From NCBI GenBank assembly GCA_002391545.1, contig DGFF01000025.1, forward strand, positions 1-9,943: a stretch of DNA of 9,943 nt, given 5' to 3'. Position numbers and translations under genes: made by a program. This DNA comes from Candidatus Fermentithermobacillaceae bacterium UBA3907. GTDB lineage: Bacteria > Bacillota > Sulfobacillia > Fermentithermobacillales > Fermentithermobacillaceae. Under the pieces are notes generated by a model, which was given only the letters and a program-made list of their open reading frames with translations, was not told the origin of the DNA and ran no database searches. Positions 7,017 through 9,943 of the stretch are shown here, one piece after another; position 1 is the stretch's first letter; every line of letters starts with the position of its first letter.

Positions 7017-7055
7017 GAAGCAGGAACCCCCGTCCCCTTTGCTTCCTTCTGCTTC
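7017..7055 (-). other. Hairpin between kce and the transaldolase gene
   Basis: The perfect 7-bp arms GAAGCAG (7017-7023) and CTGCTTC (7049-7055) lie 3 nt after the kce stop, with a 25-nt loop that is G-rich in the minus-strand RNA. The minus strand continues ACAAAATTGC, which is not a U-tract, so a standard intrinsic terminator is unlikely. It could be a processing or stability element that sets different levels for kal-kce and the transaldolase. Confidence 0.4.
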
Positions 7056-7058
7056 GGT

Positions 7059-7868
7059 TTAGAGTCCTAATATCTTGCGAGCTTGGTCGGGTTTAGCCAC
7101 AGGGCGACCTAGTTCGTCGGCGAGCCTTACCATTCTAGCTACTAATTCTGCGTTAGATCCGGCGAGAACTCCTCTTGAATAATAGATATTATCTTCGAAG
7201 CCTACCCGCACATGCCCTCCTAAAACTATGGCCATGGCTCCCAATGGAAGCTCGTGTCTGCCTATTCCGGCTACGGTCCAAGTGGCACCTGCAGGAAGTA
7301 AAGAAATCATGTGCATTAAGCTGCTAGGATCTCCTGGAATGGCTCCTTGGACTCCCATTACGAAATCGAAATGCCCTGGCATGGGCACAAGGTTTTTCTT
7401 GCCCAACCTTTTGGCAGTTTCGATCATACCTGCCTCAAAGATCTCAAACTCAGGTCTTACTCCGTTTTCCTGCATGGCTTTTGCGAAAAACTCTATATCT
7501 TTCAGGGAGTTAGTAAAAATCCCATCTCCAAAATTGCAGGTCCCGCAAGTTAAAGTGGCCATTTCTGGTTTTAGGTATACGGGACGCACCCTTTCTTCTG
7601 CAGTCATCCCTACTGCACCGCCCACAGACACCTGGATGATCATGTCTGTCTTCGCCTTGACCAGCTCGATGATCCTTGCGTACACTTCCGGATCTTGGGT
7701 GGAAGTGCCATCTTCATTTCTGGCGTGGATGTGGGCAAGGCTTGCTCCCTCGTTCCACGCCCTATAACATTCTTCGGCTATTTCCTCTGGAGTGTAAGGG
7801 ACGTTGGGGTTGTTTTCTTTCATGACTTCGGCTCCTACAGGAGCCACAGTAATTATTAAAGGATCCAC
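7059..7868 (-). CDS. kce: 3-keto-5-aminohexanoate cleavage enzyme (BKACE family, DUF849)
   Basis: Kce is a zinc enzyme of lysine fermentation. It condenses 3-keto-5-aminohexanoate with acetyl-CoA and cleaves it to acetoacetate and 3-aminobutyryl-CoA. The 269-residue protein has the BKACE fold signature: APVGAE with Glu14, the zinc-binding HIHAR (His46, His48), KPEMATLTCGTCNFGD (100-115), FEIFEAGM (141-148) and RVGFEDN (221-227) with Arg221, Glu225 and Asp226. These fit the metal ligands and catalytic Arg and Asp known in the Cloacimonas enzyme. Keeping Glu14, as I recall it the residue near the substrate amine, supports an amino-substituted substrate. The start is GTG with a strong AAAGGAGGT about 9-10 nt upstream. 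It follows kal by 18 nt. BKACE enzymes act on several beta-keto acids; the neighbouring kal is the best evidence for this substrate. Confidence 0.88.
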   Translation of the reverse strand: MDPLIITVAPVGAEVMKENNPNVPYTPEEIAEECYRAWNEGASLAHIHARNEDGTSTQDPEVYARIIELVKAKTDMIIQVSVGGAVGMTAEERVRPVYLKPEMATLTCGTCNFGDGIFTNSLKDIEFFAKAMQENGVRPEFEIFEAGMIETAKRLGKKNLVPMPGHFDFVMGVQGAIPGDPSSLMHMISLLPAGATWTVAGIGRHELPLGAMAIVLGGHVRVGFEDNIYYSRGVLAGSNAELVARMVRLADELGRPVAKPDQARKILGL

Positions 7869-7886
7869 TTAACTTATACCTCCTTT

Positions 7887-8285
7887 TTACTCTTTAGGGA
7901 TTACAACAGTACCCCTTGCTCTTGCAACTAAAACAGGCTCTTCTAGCACTCTGGCTTTGGAGGGCCCCTTTTCGTATTCAGGCTCTATAACTTTGTACGC
8001 TTCCAGTTCTATCTTCCTGGACCGTCTTCCTACTTCAACGATCTTACCCCTTATTTCTAAAAAATCTCCTGCGAAGACAGGTGCCTTAAACTCCACATTA
8101 TCATATGCGGCAAACAGCCCTTCGTCTCCATCGTGCCTAATGCACAACTCAGTGGCTACATCGCCGAAATACTCCATTATTTTGGCTCCTGCCACAAGCC
8201 CGCCACCGTAATGGGCATCTGCTTGGCTAACCCTTACGCGCAAAAGGGCTTCTACTTGGCTACTTGTGTTACAATCTTTTCCCAT
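7887..8285 (-). CDS. kal: 3-aminobutyryl-CoA ammonia-lyase (hotdog fold)
   Basis: Kal removes ammonia from L-3-aminobutyryl-CoA to give crotonyl-CoA, the step after Kce in lysine fermentation. The 132-residue single hotdog-domain protein contains SQADAHYGGGLVAGAKIMEYF, then GDVATELCIRHDGDEGLFAAYDNVEFKAPVFAGDFLEI, which are hallmarks of the family, given here in two adjoining parts (about 20-40 and 41-78). The open frame begins with a TTG one codon earlier; the ATG at 8285 sits 7 nt after GGGGGTGA and is preferred. It is first of the pair kal-kce, with an 18-nt gap that holds the kce Shine-Dalgarno. The other lysine fermentation genes (kamA, kamDE, kdd) are not in this window. A thioesterase-like hotdog protein is the alternative, but context and motifs favour Kal. 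Confidence 0.88.
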   Translation of the reverse strand: MGKDCNTSSQVEALLRVRVSQADAHYGGGLVAGAKIMEYFGDVATELCIRHDGDEGLFAAYDNVEFKAPVFAGDFLEIRGKIVEVGRRSRKIELEAYKVIEPEYEKGPSKARVLEEPVLVARARGTVVIPKE

Positions 8286-8288
8286 CAA

Positions 8289-8549
8289 GATTCACCCCCA
8301 TATATGTAACGTGTTTTGATACCTTCCATGCCCTACATACCTATTAATCTGGCAATCACAGGCAAATGTACGTTCAAATGACTTCTTCTCCTTGAGTTTA
8401 CCCTTTTCCTTCTTATACAATTAGCCAAGTAGCACCGTACTTTCATTACCAGGTTATAATCTCTGCTTTGAAAGGTTTAAGCAAGGATTTTCGCCACAAG
8501 TAGCGAACCTAAGGTAGAAGGCAGGAGGTTCCTGCAGGGAGGTTGGAGT
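8289..8549. other. Divergent intergenic region between kal and the O-antigen ligase-like gene
   Basis: This region of about 260 bp separates the minus-strand kal from the plus-strand membrane protein gene and holds no convincing gene. For the plus strand a perfect TATAAT is at 8455-8460, preceded by GGT but without a clear -35. It would give a leader of about 83 nt. I could not identify a good promoter for kal; TATAAG on the minus strand (8412-8417) is the best -10. I looked for a lysine riboswitch and did not recognise its conserved segments. Confidence 0.4.
8521..8544 (+). promoter_or_regulatory. Tandem Shine-Dalgarno copies, the first in a small hairpin
   Basis: Two GGAGGTT copies lie at 8524-8530 and 8538-8544 upstream of the ATG at 8550. 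The first is enclosed by GCAGG (8521-8525) and CCTGC (8531-8535), which can pair. The second has correct spacing of 7 nt and should be the functional site. A longer-range pairing involving TTCGC (8490-8494) and GCGAA (8503-8507) lies just upstream in the same leader. Confidence 0.4.
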
Positions 8550-9943
8550 ATGGCCAAAAAAACCGATGTTTCTACTGTACTGTCATGCATTTTAGTTCTC
8601 TTTCTCGCACTTATTATGTTTATAGGTCCCCTTGAAAGAGGGTTGTTCTTCAGGGAAGATTACCTTCCATTCTTTTCAAATAGTGCGTGGCTTCTTATTG
8701 GATTAAGTATAATCTTGGTGATTCAAAAACACACCGTATGGGAACCTGTGCCAGACTTGGCTTTAGTGATACTAGTTGGTCTATACTGGCTCAGCACCCT
8801 GTGGGCTCTCAATAAGCAAGAAGCAATAGATGGCGCACTCAAGTATTCTACATACCTTGGTATCTTTCTCGTAGCCAAGTACGCCGCCAGAGATAAAAAA
8901 GCCAATCAGTTCTTGAGATGGGGTATAGTCTTGAGCGGTATAGGTGCGGCTTTAACAGGGCTTTTAGCAGGTGCAGGTATAATAGAATACGAAGCTGCAG
9001 TAGTCGGAGGCAGGATATACGGGAGCTTTCAATATCCTAACTCCTTGGCAGCCTATTCCATGTTCGTTTTCTTCGTACTGTGTCACTCGTGGCTAGAAGC
9101 TGAGGAGTTTAAGAAAACTTGGGCACAGTGGTTAGGAAGGATCATTTTCGCCGTGTCTACTTTTATGATCCTTTTAGTGATAGTGCTTTCATATTCGCGA
9201 GCCACCTGGATCATTTTCGCTCTAGCAGTGGTCCTTTACTTCATATTCTTGCCTCGCGAGGTAAAAGGCAACATCTTTGCACGTTTTGTGGTTTCAATAA
9301 TCCCGGTGCTTTTGGTGAACGTACCCATTTCCTCGGGGCTCCTTGATCAAGATTACCCATCAGTCCGAAAGTATCTCATTTTAGGCATATGTCTAGCGGC
9401 TGGATTGGAAGTGTTAAGAGCCCTACTGAGCGCTGTGGCAATTCCTAAGATGGAAGCGAAAAGGCGGGAAAAGAAACCTGCTGAAACCAAAAGCCAGAAA
9501 CGTACTGCACCTGTATACGTTTGGATCATAGTTTGCGTGTTGCTTGTAGGTGTTATAGTTTTTGCCCTCACCACAGAGGCAGGCCAAAATATTCTGTCCA
9601 AAGTGTTCCCTGAATCTATTGTAGAAAGGTTCGCATCTATAACCTGGAAAGACAGAAACCTTTTAGCCAGATGGTTCGCTACTTTAGATGCTTTCGCCAT
9701 ATCCAAAGATTACCCGTTGGGCGGTGGAGCAGGCGCCTGGGATGCCCTTTACCACAGGTATCAAGTAACCTTGTACTGGTTCACCGAAGTTCACAACCAT
9801 TTCGCCCAAGTGTTGGTAGAAACCGGATACCCCGGGTTCATCGCGTTTACCGCCTTCTGGATCCTGGTGCTCATCATGGGGCTAAAAGCTTGGAAACTGG
9901 CTAGGGATGCCCATAAAGAAATAAAGATGAAAATTAGTGAGGA
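8550..9943 (+). CDS. O-antigen ligase/polymerase family membrane protein, open at the right edge
   Basis: Proteins of this family (Wzy_C/WaaL-like) join or polymerise lipid-linked glycans on the outer face of the inner membrane. I translated 464 codons without a stop to the window end. About twelve hydrophobic segments are visible (for example 9-26, 45-58, 69-86, 124-143, 187-213, 219-233, 244-260, 275-298, 322-340, 428-446). Family motifs are GSFQYPNSLA (158-167), LSYSRATW with Arg217, and a long presumably periplasmic loop (about 341-427). The loop carries GGGAGAWD and EVHNHFAQVLVETGYPG with His415 and His417, the site typical of the ligases. A strongly basic cytoplasmic loop lies at 300-320. 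The ATG at 8550 has GGGAGGTT 6-7 nt upstream. Related proteins often carry a C-terminal TPR region, which would lie beyond the edge. Whether it is a ligase, a polymerase or a protein glycosyltransferase cannot be told. Confidence 0.88.
   Translation, partial: MAKKTDVSTVLSCILVLFLALIMFIGPLERGLFFREDYLPFFSNSAWLLIGLSIILVIQKHTVWEPVPDLALVILVGLYWLSTLWALNKQEAIDGALKYSTYLGIFLVAKYAARDKKANQFLRWGIVLSGIGAALTGLLAGAGIIEYEAAVVGGRIYGSFQYPNSLAAYSMFVFFVLCHSWLEAEEFKKTWAQWLGRIIFAVSTFMILLVIVLSYSRATWIIFALAVVLYFIFLPREVKGNIFARFVVSIIPVLLVNVPISSGLLDQDYPSVRKYLILGICLAAGLEVLRALLSAVAIPKMEAKRREKKPAETKSQKRTAPVYVWIIVCVLLVGVIVFALTTEAGQNILSKVFPESIVERFASITWKDRNLLARWFATLDAFAISKDYPLGGGAGAWDALYHRYQVTLYWFTEVHNHFAQVLVETGYPGFIAFTAFWILVLIMGLKAWKLARDAHKEIKMKISE

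Noticed and set aside
7017..7055. Intrinsic terminator between kce and the transaldolase gene.
   Set aside because: The inverted repeat is real, but no U-tract follows on the minus strand, so I kept it only as a hairpin.
7228..7767. A 179-codon plus-strand open frame opposite kce.
   Set aside because: It is the antisense of a well conserved BKACE gene, has no recognisable domains and no convincing ribosome binding site.
8285..8329. A 14-codon minus-strand reading frame (ATG at 8329) whose TGA overlaps the kal ATG as TGATG.
   Set aside because: Overlap of stop and start suggests coupling, but the frame is very short, has only a weak GGG upstream, and kal already has its own Shine-Dalgarno. 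It could be a leader peptide, but chance is more likely.
8333..8446. A 37-codon minus-strand frame in the kal upstream region, rich in Arg and Lys.
   Set aside because: It has no ribosome binding site, resembles no family I know, and its composition looks like translated noncoding DNA.
8289..8460. Possible lysine riboswitch in front of the lysine fermentation gene kal.
   Set aside because: I could not find the conserved core segments of the lysine riboswitch; the region is mostly unstructured by eye.

Overview
The window is ordinary bacterial chromosome of moderate GC (mid-40s percent by eye). It carries nine coding genes on the minus strand and one on the plus strand at the right end. Two things point to an anaerobic, amino-acid-fermenting, diderm bacterium: a kal-kce pair of the lysine fermentation type, and a membrane protein of the O-antigen ligase/polymerase family. 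Synergistota (the Acetomicrobium/Thermovirga type) is my best guess. A Firmicutes lineage with the same rho-rpmE-DUF1385-prfA-prmC neighbourhood is the main alternative. This is inference from gene content, not from a search.

Left block, minus strand (about 1-6031), read in the direction of transcription: rho (transcription termination factor with a long charged N-terminal extension), a PHP-domain phosphoesterase of the histidinol-phosphatase type, rpmE (zinc-ribbon ribosomal protein L31), a DUF1385/YqhQ membrane protein, prfA (release factor 1) and prmC (the methyltransferase that modifies the GGQ glutamine of release factors). This is a transcription/translation housekeeping cluster. Punctuation is visible inside it. 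A sigma70-like promoter sits in front of the PHP gene and another in front of rpmE. A hairpin with a U-tract follows rpmE, so the cluster is probably several transcripts. prmC runs off the left edge and carries a one-base frameshift near 325-337, with an intact reading frame on both sides.

Middle block, minus strand (6273-8285): kal (3-aminobutyryl-CoA ammonia-lyase), kce (3-keto-5-aminohexanoate cleavage enzyme, DUF849/BKACE) and a small transaldolase of the FSA/TalC family. Kce and Kal catalyse consecutive steps that turn the lysine-derived beta-keto acid plus acetyl-CoA into acetoacetate and crotonyl-CoA. The transaldolase has Glu59 and Phe131 at the positions that separate true transaldolases from fructose-6-phosphate aldolases. 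A long imperfect hairpin starts at the transaldolase stop codon.

Right block (8289-9943): an intergenic region of about 260 bp separates kal from a divergent plus-strand gene for a polytopic O-antigen ligase/polymerase-like protein, which is open at the right edge.

I found no mobile elements, CRISPR arrays, rRNA or tRNA genes, and no convincing new multi-gene system. The observations most worth checking are the prmC frameshift, the structured RNA-like element after the transaldolase, the inverted repeat in the PHP leader, and the isolated kal-kce pair.
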